A DNA stretch of 64,000 nucleotides from Nageia nagi (GCA_050084985.1 JBITNC010000001.1:99944001-100008000), one strand, 5' to 3'. Positions 36,111-47,840 are shown, numbered from the stretch's first letter. The notes: generated by a model not told the origin, from the sequence alone. A program made the numbers and translations.

Positions 36111-36960
36111 CTAACTTTTTCCTAGTGTTCATGCTAGATCAAAAGAGTGAACAAGCCAAGGAGTAAGCTATTTACTACCTCAAGTGAGCACTTGTGGACT
36201 ATAAGCTTATGTATGTCTACATTGATAAGGTTTGCATTGATGTGATCTTTGTGGCTAAGAAATTGAGATACTACATGCTAAATCACATAACCTATGTGAT
36301 TTCTAGAGTGGATCCATTAAAATACATGATGAGAAAAGCATGTCATAATACAAGGATGAAAACATGGATCATATTTTTGTCCAAGTTTGACTTAGTATTC
36401 ATTAGTTAGAAATCAATTGAAGGCTAAGTTATAGTAGATTAGTTAACCATTTTACATGTTCAAGTTATGTCTACCTTACATATTACCCTCCCTAATTAGA
36501 ATTTCATTAGAGTTGATGAGGAGGAAGAGTTTGCGGACAATCAGGATGAGTATGAAATTATAATATACATTTATTGATCGAGATGTGAATAAAGGGGAGG
36601 GCCTAGAGTTATATTCTTCATCCCTTAGGAGATCCCTATTCCCTACTCTTTCAAACTTAACTTTCCATGCACTAATAATAATATAGATTATGAGGCATTG
36701 ATCTTGGGACTAAAATTAGCCATAGAGTTGAAATTTGAATAGATCTTAATCTATTGAGTGTCCCAACTAGTTGTTAATAAGATCACTGACACTCATAAAT
36801 ATCATAATGAGCTATTAAATATCTAAAGAGACATGGCATTACAACTACTTGAATGGTTCAAGGTATATAAAATCAAGGCAACCCCTTAATCATCTAATAA
36901 ATTTGTTAACACAATGGCATCACTAAGGTTACTTATTATACCCAAACCACATTGACACAT
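36110..36960 (+). pseudogene. Two RNase H domains of element A
   Basis: The first, gypsy-type, RNase H ends in DYKLMYVYIDKVCIDVIFV and LRYYMLNHITYVISRVDPLK, then ILSKFDLVFIS-like sequence (36194-36409). The second, archaeal-type, RNase H follows at about 36540-36950 with PYSFKLNFPCTNNNIDYEAL, ILGLKLAIELKFE and VVNKITDTHKYHNELL. This order, RT then gypsy RNase H then archaeal-type RNase H then integrase, is known for Tat elements. Catalytic Asp residues are partly lost. Confidence 0.72.
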
Positions 36961-37379
36961 TCAACATATAGAAATAGTGATTTTAAAAGAGTCTATGCTT
37001 AAGGCACCATTACTCATGGTCTTCCATCAGTTTTAGTTCATGAGATCACTATTTAGCCACATGATGTATGGTATAAATAGTTGCACAAGTATCTTAAATG
37101 GAATGCCTTACCTCCTAATCTATCTTTTGGTGAAAAATAGATGTTCAGTAAAAGGCTTCCCATTATTCCATTTTAGGATATGTTGTCCATAAATGATCAT
37201 ATGAAAGGATTATATTGCAATGTTTAGAGTTCTGTGATTAGTTTATTGCTATCCATATATATCATGATGGTATCTATGGTGTAAACATTAAGATAATGGC
37301 TATTGCTAAATTAGTTTTGATAATGTGATACTATTGATCCACAATTAAGTGATATTATTAGGAATACATCAAGAAATAT

Positions 37380-38324
37380 ATTAAGTGTTAGTAGCATTCT
37401 TATTTGTAGCATATACCTACTCAAGAACTTGATCCTATTCAGTCTATGTGACCATTTACATAATGGGATTTTGATCTAGAAGGGTAGCTTGTACCTCTCT
37501 TTAGGAAACCATAAATTCACTATCACCTCTATAGAGTATTTCACTAAGTGGGTTAACAAAAAAGCACTTATGTCAACTATGGGTCCTAAGATTTCCAACT
37601 TTATCGAGACACACATCATATATAGGTTTGGCATTCCCCATAAGATCATATCAGATAATGGATTTAGTTTTAAGAATCAAAATGTGAGGAGATTATGTAA
37701 TGTGTATAATATTAGACACTCTTTCTCCACATCATATCACCCCCTAGGTAATGGTCAGATAGAGGCATATAACAAAACCATATTCATAATCTTAAAAAAG
37801 ATGGTCAATGATAATCATAGAAATTGGCATGAGTTTCTTCCATATGCTCTTTGGACTTATTTTACTAGTATCAAGATGCCTATGGGGGCCACCCTTTTTC
37901 ATTAGTCTATGTCGTGAAAGTAGTTATGCTTATTGAGTTAAAGATTCCATCTTTGAAAGTACAACTTTAGAGACTCATTCAGATGTGGAGGCTAGGAAGG
38001 CTTGATTATATCAAATTATCCTTCTTGATGAGATATGAGTCAATGGTATTGAAAATCATAAGGTATATCAAGAAAGGTTAATGAGAGTGTACAATAAGAA
38101 GGTCAAAACCAAATAAGTTAATATTGGTGACTTGATATTTAAGGAGAATCAACAATAATCATACCTTGAGTGGCCTCTTTGAGGTAAGTTTTCACCAAAT
38201 TGGTTAGCATATTACATAATCAAGTGGAAATTTGATACAGATGTCTACCACTCAATGAACTTAGAAGGATAGGAAGAGCTTGATCCTATCAACATCATCC
38301 ATATCCATCCATTTTATGCTTAAT
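37380..38324 (+). pseudogene. Integrase of element A
   Basis: The long open stretch 37489-37905 contains HKFTITSIEYFTKWVNKKAL (first catalytic position, Asp changed to Glu), then FGIPHKIISDNGFSF with the second Asp, and YHPLGNGQIEAYNKT with the catalytic Glu, then NWHEFLPYALWTY. The polyprotein C-terminus is recognisable at about 38255-38324 (MNLEG, then INIIHIHPFYA), matching the end of F (NATHIKFFYA). Confidence 0.82.
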
Positions 38325-39541
38325 ATTTATCTTATTCATGTATTTTTATTCATACTGGATTATAAATTTTATTTATTTGATCTTGTATCAAATTTTATCA
38401 TCATTGCTTTGGTTATCATAACATGTCATCTTGATTTACTTTCCTATCTACTCTACAGTAGGTTACAAGGGGTGTTTTAACTACATGCATTTCCTTGAGC
38501 TTTTGCATCATATCATTTTCTTTTCTCACCACTTTGTTTATTTTAATCATGACATTAGGAGTCGATACTCTAATGGTTCTCTCCTTTTAATGACATCCTA
38601 CCTTTTTTGGGTGAATAGGGGACACAAATCACTCATCTCCCACTAATCATATAGAATCTTCTTGTTTGATGAAAATACTTATGTAACCATATTATTCTAG
38701 TGAATGGTTTATTTTCTTGCCTTCACAGTTGAACATGTAGTACTAGTGCATTAGTTTCATTTGATTTATGTCACATGTCAACTATTTATTTCATGTCTGC
38801 ACTAGGTCCCTTGTGCATGTATGCATGCTTGTTCTTACAAATTTACTTGCATCATATGATGGTCTTGAATTATAAAATATTTATATTATACCTCATTAGT
38901 TCTTATCATATCATGCCATGTCATTTCAAGTCATTTTGTAACCATCTCCAAATCCATTTTGGTTTAGGAAATGTATATCCATACATATTTTTGGAGATAT
39001 AAGAGGATTTTTTGTATGGGAATAACCTATTTACATCCTTTACTATTTGTTGAAATATTTATACTTAGTCAATTTTAGACATTTTCTTAGTGTTTAACTT
39101 TGATGGAGGTTCGATAGTATTGATGTGCATAAAGTTTGTCAGAATGGTGACATAATAAGTTAAGTGCTGGGACTTAGTTATTTTTGAACATTTCTTATAG
39201 TGTTCAATTTTGGACGAGATCCATAGGTTTTTAGATGAATGATGTCTACCAAAATAGCAGCAAAATAATTACAATGTTATACTTAGCTATTTTCTCATAT
39301 TTTGTAGAACATTTGATTTGGTGGATATTTGATAGAGAAGAGAAGACTATTTTATACCAAAATAGCAAAAAAATTAGACAACTCATTTTCTTTAGTTCTA
39401 GCCCTACCAAAGGTGGTTCGATCATATACCATGGGAAGTATCAATCACATCAACCATCCTAAATGTTTCAATCTTGAAGATTCAAGTTTTGACCATCCAG
39501 ATCAAAGCATGGTTGAAGAAGTCTACCAAAATAGTTCATAT
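38325..39541. other. Region after pol of element A; no gene seen
   Basis: AT-rich sequence with short chance ORFs only. Loosely repeated phrases such as 'ctaccaaaatag' (39246, 39521) and 'ttataccaaaatagca' (39352) suggest old repeats. No LTR of A is found before 39542, so the 3' end of A was lost or lies beyond the window. Confidence 0.5.
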
Positions 39542-39578
39542 TGTTAGAACCTTAAAAAAACACATTTTTATTACAAGA

Positions 39579-40429
39579 TGTTAACACATAAAAATGAATT
39601 TATGTTTTAAAATCAATAAATTAATGAAATATGCTTGGCCTAAATGTATGTCTTGAATGTATTAAAGTGATAATATCAATGTTTGTCTTGAATATGAATT
39701 TTGTAATGATTATCTTGAATATTGCATGGATTATCTTGAATATTGCATGAATTATCTTGTTATTGGTGTGTTTATCTTGAATATTGCGAATTAGCCTTAT
39801 TTATGTAGATGCATGCCGACCCATGGGTTGTATTATCTATTATCTATATAAATAAGGGATCTAATAGTAAGTCCACATAACAAGGATACACATGATCCCG
39901 CGTATGGTCTTGTAAGTGGCAACCCCTTAAGGTATCTCTTGGTACCACCTATAAGGCTGTGGTTTGTGTGCTTCCTTTCGCGAGCTATCCTAACATCCAT
40001 GATCTATTCTAATATCACACTGCTATTTGAGACATCCATATTGAAGTTCTAGACTTGATCAAGAAGTTAAGAATCATCAAATGAAGGCCGTTCGGTGCTC
40101 CTTTATGAACCAAAGAACACCACTGAGCTCTTATATCACTAAAATGGATCGCCGTAGTCCTCTTTTTGCATTTTCATAGGTCACTACATTGTTGGAAAGG
40201 TAGCTCATTATCATACATCGCCAATATCTTCATCTTTCGTTATCAGGTACGTTCTGTGAGGTAAAGTACACAAATTACAGTCTTGGTTGGTACAATTACA
40301 TTTCTAAATTGGTTATTTTTTTATTGCTATTTAGAATAAATTGCTATCCATAGCTCAAATACAAATAATATTGAGTTTGTAGATATTTGCCTATTTATTT
40401 ATTTGCATGCTCAATTTTATTTGTAAACA
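39579..40429 (+). repeat. 5' LTR of D
   Basis: Begins TGTTAACACA and ends TTTGTAAACA, 851 bp. Contains TATATAAATA at 39845-39854. It has one more copy of a 21-base unit ('attatcttgaatattgcatg' plus one) near 39710-39750 than the 3' LTR, which explains most of the length difference. Confidence 0.95.
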
Positions 40430-40431
40430 TT

Positions 40432-40449
40432 TGGTGAACCTGATGTGAA
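40432..40449 (+). other. Primer-binding site of D
   Basis: TGGTGAACCTGATGTGAA starts two bases after the LTR. The tRNA is not identified. The first ATG of gag (40452) follows almost at once, so there is practically no leader. Confidence 0.65.
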
Positions 40450-40451
40450 AC

Positions 40452-41400
40452 ATGCTTTCTAATTCAAAAATGAACAAAGATATAGATGAATTTTTATATT
40501 ATTCTTCATTAGTTCAATCATCACCTAAGAGGAAAAGAAAAACATGGAAAGGAGCAGAGCCAACTAGGAAAAGTGTTAGACTAAATAAGGAAAGTGCTCC
40601 TTGGATTATTAAAGATAAACTTCTGGATGAGGAATCCTATCATGGTGATTCTGAAGACAATGATAGTTTTGATGGTGAAACCCTAGAAAATATCAGCCAA
40701 ATGTTCAAAAAGGAGTTGTCAATAACCCTATACTGACCTAATAGATTCAATAGCTAGAACCTTACCAAGGAAAAACTTAGGTTAGTGCAATAGTTTATGA
40801 AAGATTTTGGGATGTTCTACAAATTTGCTACAGACACTAGTACGACATATTCTTTTCACTATTTATGGAAATTCAAAACTACAAACAATCTCACATCAAT
40901 CATTAGAGCATATTTTATCAAACCAACTATGACTATTATAGAAGATCGTGAAAAATTTTATGTGTCGTGCTTTAACCAACAAACTTCCACTCCTAGGGAT
41001 ATTAAAACAAATATGTGTGAGTCTATGTCATCTCTAACCCTTGTTGAATGTGTTAGAAATCATGAAGCAATAATGCAGGAAGAAATGAATAATGAATATT
41101 CAGATGAAGAGGAAGTGATACATTTTGATGAAGAATTAGATGATGAGTTAGAGATAGAACTTGAAATGGACTCTTGGTTGATGCTTATCCCTATTGGTCA
41201 GATTGAGAGAAAGAGATTAAAGAAGCAAAGTAAGAAGGGTTATCAGCATAGGGTCTTATCAGAAATCGCAATCATGCACAAAAGAGATCATCATAAGAGA
41301 ATTAGAAATGTAGCTAGTATAGGAATAGAAGGAATAGAATTTAAGATTCACCCCAGGAACATCAGATCATGAGAAAGAAGAAGAGACAGAAGGGTGTAAA
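40452..41400 (+). CDS. Gag N-terminal region of D
   Basis: The ORF 40452-40736 starts MLSNSKMNKDIDEFLYYSSL, has a basic stretch (KRKRKTWKG) and an acidic one (YHGDSEDNDSFDGETLE). After stops the frame 40797-41372 continues with KDFGMFYKFATDT, a strongly acidic segment (NEYSDEEEVIHFDEELDDE) and a basic end. This N-terminal part is unlike the short N-terminus of most gypsy Gags and I do not recognise a domain. At least two stops lie between it and the capsid part, so as it stands it is probably not translated through. Either the two pieces are separate small proteins or, more likely, remnants of one Gag. Confidence 0.6.
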
Positions 41401-41559
41401 ACCCTAGAAGAGAAGTCAATCAGGATGACACAGAAAATCAAAGGCAAAAAGAAATAGCAAAATAAAGAATTGCCCAGCTTCAAGCAATGGCCGAGCAGCT
41501 CAAAAAGTTAACGTTATTACATGATGAAAAAGCAAATAAATATCTAGCAGAAAATCATC

Positions 41560-42520
41560 CTCTTTACATAAGAATCAAAGAAGAACATGGGAAGGAGAAG
41601 ATATCAAATTTAGCAAGTACGATGGTATAAGTGATCCAAGGATGCACATCACAATTTTTGAAGAGGCAGCATGTAGACACCTTCAAGATGAGGATATGTT
41701 ACTAGGTTATTTTAGCTCAGTTTAGGGGAAGAAGCTTTAGAATGGTTTTATGACTTAAAGGACCAAAGTATTACCAGCTATAGATAGTTAAAATAGGAAT
41801 TCTTGGATCATATCAGCACAGCATAAAGAAAAAACCTGCTATCATGGATTTAGCTAGAATGAGACAAGGGAAGAGCCAATCATTTGAAGAGTTTGTAGCA
41901 GCTTGGAAAAAAGTGGCTACATACATAGTGCTAAGTGAAAAAGAGTTGAAACAAATGTTGATAAAGTCACTAAGAGATGAGGTAATGCTCGAATTTTTCA
42001 ATTATCTAGAACAACCCCTCATAGAAATGATCTTATCCATGATTCAAAAAGAGAGACACTTGATGAAAATTGGTTTATGGGGGCATAAGAAAGATGAAAA
42101 ATGATACCAGCCAAAGTGATAGCTAAAGTTACTGAAGACCATGATGAGTTGTTGCAGTCATTGGTGCAAAGAGGTTTTATCCAGTTACCACTGATAAATC
42201 AAAGAAACATAAGAACTATAGGAGGGTTTTGCAGATATCATAGGGGTCATGGCCATAAAATGTGTGAATGTCAAAAATTCAGAGATATTATTTAGGATTT
42301 AGTAGATAAGAAGGCTATCTCATTCAATAAGCTGGAAGAAAAGAAAAAGGCTCTAGTACACATAGATAATGAAAAGTTGGGGATATATAAGAACCCTATG
42401 CCACAGCATAATACTGGAATACTATTTGCCCAGGGGCACATGACAAAAAGGAATCAAGATATCAAAAAGACAATCAAAGGGATGATAGAATGAGGCTAGC
42501 ACTAGTGGGAGCTCTAGGCC
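41560..42520 (+). pseudogene. Gag capsid and zinc-binding part of D
   Basis: Peptides YDGISDPRMHI, ACRHLQDEDM, GEEALEWFYDLKDQSI and QEFLDHIS lead into DLARMRQGKSQSFEEFVAAW, KKVATYIVLSEKELKQML and IKSLRDEVMLEFFNYL (41844-42104), the Tat Gag core. Next, on 42101-42295, come IAKVTEDHDELLQSLVQRGF and then FCRYHRGHGHKMCECQKFRD, the zinc-binding motif of this group. One or two frameshifts and stops interrupt it. After DLVDKKAIS the reading fades at about 42520, with no protease following. That is the point where pol should begin. Confidence 0.82.
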
Positions 42521-42926
42521 CTCTGGAGGTATTATTTGGTAGATCAATAAAAAAAAAAGAGAGAAAGAAAGAAGCTAGCAGTCAGTTTAGGTCACTAATG
42601 GATGTCATGGTCAAGAGATTGGGGGGCTTCATGACATCATAACAGGAGCATCGATGTTGTATTTCATGTTAATAGGACTACCGATGGTCCTCTTTTAGTA
42701 GAAAAATAGGAGAAAGTAAAAGTACCAACTACTCCCGCAACATGAGAAGTCAGAATTTTAGGTTGTGTCATTGGCGTTCATTTTCAAGGATCATGGAACA
42801 TCAAACTCATTCATCACAAGTACATGCACAAGAGCAAATTAGGTACCAAAATTTGTGTTTCATATATATATCATGATCAAAATATTTTTTGTTACAATAC
42901 AACTGGATGAGATCACATAGAATAAC

Positions 42927-45240
42927 CTAGAATCTCCTACTAGAGCCCCCTCCCCCTACACTAGAGCTAGTAGCCCTGCTAGATGTGCCACCCCCACACT
43001 GTGCCTTGTACTTCTTTACGCATGCTTTCTCCTCATTGATCTATCTCTTGGCCTGGAAAAGCTGCTCATAGAGGGCCTTGATCTCCTTGTTGGCTACTTG
43101 TAGGTCCTAATAGATCCTAGTATAATCTCCTCCTCTGAATCGTAGATGACCCTATAGCTCTCTAATCTCCTCATCCTTCTGATTGATTTGACCACGTAGC
43201 CTAGCCATCTTGACCTCAGGATATGTGACATAGCATAAACATATCATGTTAATCCTTAGCATATCATAAAAAAGTAGAAAATCAAAGCAAAGCAAAAGAG
43301 AAAATAGGTTACCATCATCATCTTCATCGTAGTCTTCCTCCTCCCAATCTATATCCATCTCATACTCAGGTTCATACTCATCCTGGTCTAGATCAGTCTC
43401 CTCATTATCATCATGACCTACATCTAGAGATGTGTCATAAGCATATGTTGAGCTACTCTCTCCTCCCCACCCTCCCACCATGAAGGGAGCATCCCATCCG
43501 GTCTGTATGTCTCCTATGTCTTCATCCTCCCATGTATCATCACCTGAGTCGACATCATGAATACCTATGTGGTGAGGATGGTGTGTCCTCCACTAGTCTA
43601 GATAGTCCTCCGTGTGATCAGGTCCATCTATGTCATCATCGACCCCATAATCGGAGTCCTCGCTAGGGGACCCCCAATCTGAGTCCCAATCAAGTACTGG
43701 CTTATAGTCCTCTGGGAGGTGCCTGCTATGGTAGTAGCACACCACTATCCTATAGTCATCTGGTATGCCCTATTAGAGGCCAAATTGATAGAGTACCTAC
43801 TCTAGCCTATACAGCTCCACTAGTGCCCTATGTACCTATACGTATGTAGGGTGTCTCACCCATGCCATCTCCTGTATGTCCTCCTCCCACTCTAGTACAC
43901 CTACCTGATAGGGATGCCAATATATTTGTGCCTCCTACAGTAGGTCAAACCATACCGCCATCCCTCTAGGTCCATGCTAGGAAAATCTGGTCCCTCTATC
44001 ATTGCCCACCATTGCTAGGTGGATACATCATCTAGCTGGTCTAGGGGCAATGTCATCGGTCTAGAAATGATGATGTGATCATATGCCCACACCTGTAGTA
44101 TCATAGAATGAGCTACCTATCTCCCCCCTCTCTCCACCTCTGTAAAGTCATGGAGGTCATGATAGAGTTATGCCAGTATCGTAGGGCACCATGCATACCA
44201 TTACTTGTGTGTCACCATGTCCTGTATGATAGGAACCATGCCTATAGGGAAGGTCTCACTACTCTTGTCTGGGTAGACAATAGCATCTAGAAGGCAGGCA
44301 ATGAGGAGCCTCATCTGTAGATCACCCTATGCTGGAGGATACTCTGACACATGTCTCACTAGGGACACACCCCTCTTCTGTGATTTACTTTATCCGACCC
44401 TATCAACCATGTAGCCCATACCTCTGCCTGTTCCAAGCTAGGAACAAGAACCATGTTCACTAGCCTCCCCCTGATAGGAAGTCTAGTGATCCTGTAGATA
44501 TCCTCTAGTGTCATAGTGATCTCACCAGTTGGAAGGTGAAAGGTGTTGGAGTTTAGATCCCACCTCTCCATCAAAGCTATCAGCATGTTGTGATCATGAA
44601 ACACATAATCAATAAATGCAAGGTAGTTGAAGGAAATGTCCTCTAGTATACTTTGGGCTTCATCAGTTTGTTGCCACTGTTGGGCAGTGGTGAAGGCGGC
44701 ACTCTTGTCGGATGGTCGCATAAGGTATGAATGATTTTGCAAGAAAAGAGTGATAGAAAGCAAGTCAGTATCAGATATGAAACAAAAATGGCAAAAATAG
44801 TATTGGTAAAGAGGACCGCACACAGTCTAGATCAGGTAAAAAGGACCACCCACGATCCAAACTAGGGTAGAAAGGATCCCAACATCCTGTTTCTGTGCAT
44901 AAAGGTTGACAAAATTCAGGGTATAGGTTCATACGGATGAGCATAGTACAGCCATGATACTAGAAATTCAAAAAATAGAATGAAAAGGTAAAAACGATGG
45001 GCTAGGGTATTCAACAAGAAAACCCTAGGGGCAATTTGGAAAACTAGTATGTAGGCAGCTAAAATCTGAAAGTAGGTAAAAATATAGCAAGAAAAGGTAA
45101 GAGATGTAATGTACCTGATGACTAGTAGGAGAATTGGCTACCAAGGTAGCTCTGTGTCCATTACGACATGTGATTGGTAGGGCCATAGTGTGCAACATAG
45201 TAGTATAAAAAATATCACCTAGTGATAGCAACAAAATCAC
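42927..45240 (-). pseudogene. Antisense plant mobile domain (PMD) gene in D
   Basis: On the minus strand a gene-like order is seen. Exon 1 (45240-45115; MALPITCRNGHRATLVANSP) ends at a good donor, CATCAG/GTACAT. Then (from about 44745) come MRPSDKSAAF, MERWDLNSNTFHLPTGEITM, TLEDIYRITRLPIRGRLV and EVWATWLIG, and after a frameshift near 44356 RLLIACLLDAIVYPDKSSE, FPIGMVPIIQDMVTHK and MILQVWAYDHIIISRP. This is the pattern of the plant mobile domain known from MAIN/MAIL-type proteins and from transposable elements. The region following is acidic (DSDYGVDDDIDGPDHTEDYL; EYEPEYEMDIDWEEED), with a donor-like GGTAAC near 43310. The last part (MARLRGQINQKDEEIREL ... VANKEIKALYEQLFQAK) predicts a coiled coil and ends in a Ser/Gly tail with a stop at 42927. 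Several TAG stops and frameshifts show decay of this copy. Confidence 0.85.
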
Positions 45241-45331
45241 CAGCTAAACCTCTCTGACTCAGTCTCTCAAGCTCTAGGATACTCTCAGATATGAAAATGA
45301 TAGTGTGACCAAATGAGGAAGGGTGGGGCCC

Positions 45332-45339
45332 CTTTTATA
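45332..45339 (-). promoter_or_regulatory. TATA-like box upstream of the antisense PMD gene
   Basis: The minus strand reads CTATAAAAGGGGCC about 95 bases before the first ATG (45240), a normal spacing for a plant core promoter. It suggests that the antisense gene has its own promoter rather than depending on an LTR. Confidence 0.55.
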
Positions 45340-45661
45340 GAAAAGTTAGGGACATACTTCAAGACAAATTTCAATTTGAGCATTCGGTGTACATGGACAA
45401 GCAACTAGGTATCACTCTAGAATCTAGGGGTGATTTATAGGGACCTGATCTTCATGGTTTTCGATGAATCCTCAAGAAAAGGATCGCCTATGGTCTTAGA
45501 TGAAGACCATCGATGTTCTAAATCTACCAGAAAGGATCGCTCATGTTCCTTTTTCTAGTAAATCAGCTTATCTAAGTATCACAGACATATCATAGGTGCT
45601 TAACCAATGTCATATCTAGGATAATATTGCTTTGAATCTCATGTTTGTAGGGTTATGTTAT

Positions 45662-45900
45662 CAGCTTATCATGTCTCTTGGCAGAGTCTCAGCTCCCATT
45701 ATCAACTTATCATGTCTCTTGGTGGAGTTCTAGCTCCCATTATCAGCTTATTATGTCTCTTGGTGGAGTTCCAGCTCCCATTATCAGCTTATCATGCCTA
45801 TGGGTGGAGTTCCAGCTCCCATTATCAGCTTATCATGTCTATGGGTGGAGTTCCAGCTCCCATTATTAGCTTATCATGCCTCTTGGTGGAGTTTCAACTT
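45662..45900 (+). repeat. 41-bp tandem repeat array in D
   Basis: About six copies of 'cagcttatcatgtctcttgg' followed by 'tggagttccagctcccatta' and one t. Copies differ by a few bases. ORFs across it arise because 41-bp units lack stops in some frames. Confidence 0.93.
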
Positions 45901-45933
45901 CATCAGTTTATCATTATTTTGTACAGTTTAGTT

Positions 45934-46510
45934 CTTATGCAACTGTAGCATACCTCTTTGTGTGAAGGCTCAGTTGTGTGGAACTTAGCTCTCCTCTATC
46001 AGCTTATCATGCCTCTTGGTGGAGTTTCAAGCTCCATCAGTTTATCATTATTTTGCAGAGTTTAGTTCTTATGCAACTGCAGCATACCTCTTGGTGTGAA
46101 GTCTCAGTTATGTGGAACTTAGCTCTCATGTATAAGCTTATCATATTTTGCAGAGTTCAATTCTTATGCAACTACAACATACCTCTTGGTGCGAAGTCTC
46201 AGTTGTGTGGAACTTAGCTCTCACGTATTAGCTTATCATTATTTTACGAAGTTTGATTCTTATGCAACTACAACATACCTCTTGGTGTGAAGTCTCAGTT
46301 GTGTGGAACTTAGCTCTCACGTATCAGCTTATCATTATTTTATGGAGTTTGGTTCTTATGCAACTGCAGAATACCTCTTGGTGCAAAGTCTCAGTTGTGT
46401 GGAACTTAGCTCTCATGTATCAGCTTATCATTATTTTGTAGAGTTCAATTCTTATGCAACTGCAGCATACCTCTTGGTGCAAAGCCTCAGTTGTATGGAA
46501 CTTAGCTCTC
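45934..46510 (+). repeat. ~96-bp tandem repeat array in D
   Basis: Units start 'cttatgcaactgcagcatac' at 45934, 46068, 46163, 46259, 46355 and 46451; spacing is 134 for the first and 95-96 afterwards. The longer first unit contains a piece of the 41-bp repeat ('cagcttatcatgcctcttgg'), which links the two arrays. Confidence 0.93.
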
Positions 46511-46514
46511 CCCT

Positions 46515-46740
46515 ATGTGTGGTTATGGTTATCAGGTCTTGTCTTGTGATGTGGTCATGTGTGTTATCATGTGTTGTCATGTCTTGTCTTGTGATGTGGT
46601 CTTGTCAAGTTGTCGTCAGGTCATCATGTGTGTCGTCATGGTTATCATGTCTTGTCTTGTGATGTGGTCTTATCAAGTCATCTGTCAGGTCATTGTCATG
46701 CGTGTTGTTAGGTTTGTTGTCATGGTCATCAGTATTACGG
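46515..46740 (+). repeat. GT-rich tandem repeat in D
   Basis: Irregular units with 'gtcttgtcttgtgatgtggt' near 46535, 46582 and 46651, between the 96-bp array and the 3' end of the element. Confidence 0.85.
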
Positions 46741-47007
46741 CAAGATTATCAGATTATCAGATATATCAGCTATCACCTTCTATGGTAAAATGCAAGGGGC
46801 AAGCATGCCCAAGGTAATATCAAAAGGGAGTTTTCTCAACCCATATCTAGTACTAATAAGCTTTATCATGATGTTTTTAAGTTTAGAATGGTTAGTGTTT
46901 ATCATTGCTTATCAAAATTGTTTGCTATGATGTTGTGTTTTTACTTTGAATGCAAAATCTCAACTCACCTCATGTTTCTTTCGATTTCACATCCAAAGTG
47001 GGGCATC

Positions 47008-47840
47008 TGTTAACACATAAAAATGAATTTATGTTTTAAAATCAATAAATTAATGAAATATGCTTGGCCTAAATGTATGTCTTGAATGTATTAAAGTGAT
47101 AATATCAATGTTTGTCTTGAATATGAATTTTTTAATGATTATCTTGAATATTGCATGAATTATCTTGTTATTGGTGTGTTTATCTTGAATATTGTGAATT
47201 AGCCTTATTTATGTAGATGCATGCCGACCCATGGGTTGTATTATCTATTATCTATATAAATAAGGGATCTAATAGTAAGTACACATAACAAGGATACACA
47301 CGATCCTACGTATGGTCTTGTAAGTGGCAACCCCTTAAGGTATCTCTTGGTACCGCCTACAAGGCTATGGTTTGTGTGCTTCCTTTCGTGAGCTATCCTG
47401 ACATCGATGATCTATTCTGATATCACATTGCTATCTGAGACATCCATATTGAAGTTCTGGACTTGATTAAGAAGTTAAGAATCATCAAATGAAGGCCACT
47501 GGTGCTCCTTTATGAACCAAAGAACACCACCGACACTCTTATATCACTGAAATGGACCACCTGCGGTCCTCTTTTTGCATTTTCACAGGTCACTACATTA
47601 TTGGAAAGGCAGCTCATTATCAGTACATCGCTAATATCTTCATCTTTCATTGTCAGGTACATTCTGTGAGGTAAAGTACACAAATTACAGTCTTGGTTGG
47701 TACAATTACATTTCTGAATTGGTTATTTTGTTTATTGCTATTTAGAATAAATTGCTATCCGTAGCTCAAATACAAATAATATTGAGTTTGTAGATATTTA
47801 CCTATTTATTTATTTGCATGCTTAATTTTATTTGTAAACA
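47008..47840 (+). repeat. 3' LTR of D
   Basis: Same ends as the 5' LTR, 833 bp, differing by scattered transitions and one lost 21-base unit. It is preceded by 'aaagtggggc' (46995-47004), which serves as polypurine tract. Confidence 0.95.

Larger units (their letters stand above)
39579..47840 (+). mobile_element. Element D: complete gag-only LTR retrotransposon with antisense PMD gene
   Basis: LTRs at 39579-40429 and 47008-47840 are nearly identical, with TG...CA ends, and the element is flanked by perfect CAAGA duplications (39574-39578 and 47841-47845). Inside are a PBS, a Tat-like gag (plus strand), no protease, RT, RNase H or integrase on either strand, an antisense gene of the plant mobile domain type (42927-45240), three tandem-repeat arrays (45662-46740) and a polypurine tract. 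Its LTR is related to those of A and of the solo LTR 49488-50251, so Tat-type elements are the likely helpers. Total length is 8262 bp. Confidence 0.93.

Noticed and set aside
38280-39547. Cluster of short plus-strand ORFs after the A integrase
   Set aside because: Hydrophobic, low-complexity readings of AT-rich DNA with no common domain; probably chance.
45655-46817. Overlapping plus-strand ORFs across the D tandem repeats
   Set aside because: Frames stay open only because the repeat units lack stops; the peptides are the repeats themselves, and the known gene here is on the other strand further left.
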